In this document: one piece after another, positions 6,062 through 6,162 of the stretch
Numbering within the stretch: the first letter of the stretch is position 1
How the letters are laid out: each line of letters opens with the position of its first letter
From: Candidatus Woesearchaeota archaeon
GTDB taxonomy: Archaea; Nanobdellota; Nanobdellia; SCGC-AAA011-G17; JACPNG01
DNA: 6,162 bases
Reading direction: 5' to 3'
NCBI GenBank assembly: GCA_016185555.1
Contig: JACPNI010000132.1
Coordinates: forward strand, 1 to 6,162
Notes under the pieces: model-generated
The model's database searches: none
Seen by the model: only the letters and a program-made list of their open reading frames with translations
Told to the model about the DNA's origin: nothing
Made by a program: the position numbers and the translations under genes

Positions 6062-6162
6062 CTTCCCCAACTTTCTGCTCTTGTTTTTGCTCTGAAATTT
6101 CTTGCTGCACCAGAGTTTCGGGAACCTTAATATTTTCCATTTTTAGTTTCAATTCAGAATCA
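6045..6162 (-). CDS. C-terminal tail of an unidentified upstream gene (5' part beyond right edge)
   Basis: On the minus strand a frame is open from the right edge to TAG at 6047-6045, giving 38 residues. It is very rich in Gln, Glu and Lys (for example QQEISEQKQEQK) and ends GEDAKQE, with no hydrophobic segment. Such a tail suggests a soluble, flexible or coiled-coil C-terminus. It overlaps the first GT-C-like gene by 17 bp (6045-6061), in keeping with the overlapping style of this operon, which is the main reason to regard it as real. An internal ATG (at the M of KMENIK) has no ribosome binding site before it, so the gene most likely begins outside the window. Too little is visible to name a family. 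Confidence 0.6.
   Translation of the reverse strand, partial: DSELKLKMENIKVPETLVQQEISEQKQEQKVGEDAKQE

Noticed and set aside
1..6162. CRISPR array, tRNA/rRNA, insertion sequence or phage genes
   Set aside because: I found no spaced direct repeats, no cloverleaf-like RNA sequence and no transposase or integrase motifs. Nearly all of the window is explained by the minus-strand genes.

Overview
The window is AT-rich (about one third G+C by eye) and almost fully coding. Every gene I can support is on the minus strand. The organism is very probably an archaeon. The gene at 766-1218 has the zinc-ribbon plus helix-turn-helix layout of archaeal MBF1, ribosome binding sites are G-rich, and the surface protein at the left end is of the DUF2341 type. 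The compact overlapping genes, together with the DUF2341 surface protein and a membrane-anchored CxxC thioredoxin-fold protein, fit an uncultured DPANN-type archaeon such as Woesearchaeota or Pacearchaeota. That lineage is an inference.

Region 1 (6162 down to 766) is one co-directional gene string. In transcription order it holds: the C-terminal tail of an unidentified upstream gene (6045-6162); two polytopic GT-C-like membrane proteins that are tandem paralogs (4577-6061 and 3172-4641); a GT2 glycosyltransferase with D, DxD, TED and QxxRW motifs (1922-3175); a membrane-anchored thioredoxin-fold protein with a CDDC site (1224-1928); and an MBF1-type regulator (766-1218). Neighbours overlap by 17, 62-65, 4 and 7 nt, and the last pair abuts or overlaps by 1 nt. 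Transcription as one operon from a promoter beyond the right edge is therefore likely.

Region 2 (646-765) is the only clear intergenic gap, about 120 bp. It must hold the end of the operon and the promoter of the next gene. A TATA-like element and a strong GGGGGAG ribosome binding site are visible.

Region 3 (645 to 1, running off the left edge) encodes a signal-anchored extracellular protein with five N-glycosylation sequons and the beginning of a DUF2341 domain. It starts with GTG.

Taken together, the window looks like a cell-surface glycan module. The cytosolic-facing GT2 enzyme would make a polymer or a lipid-linked sugar. The two GT-C proteins would transfer lipid-linked sugars on the outer face. 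The thioredoxin-fold protein may handle disulfides outside the membrane, and the adjacent surface protein is a plausible glycosylated, disulfide-bearing client. Sugar identities and exact substrates cannot be read from the sequence. I see no tRNA, rRNA, CRISPR array or mobile element.
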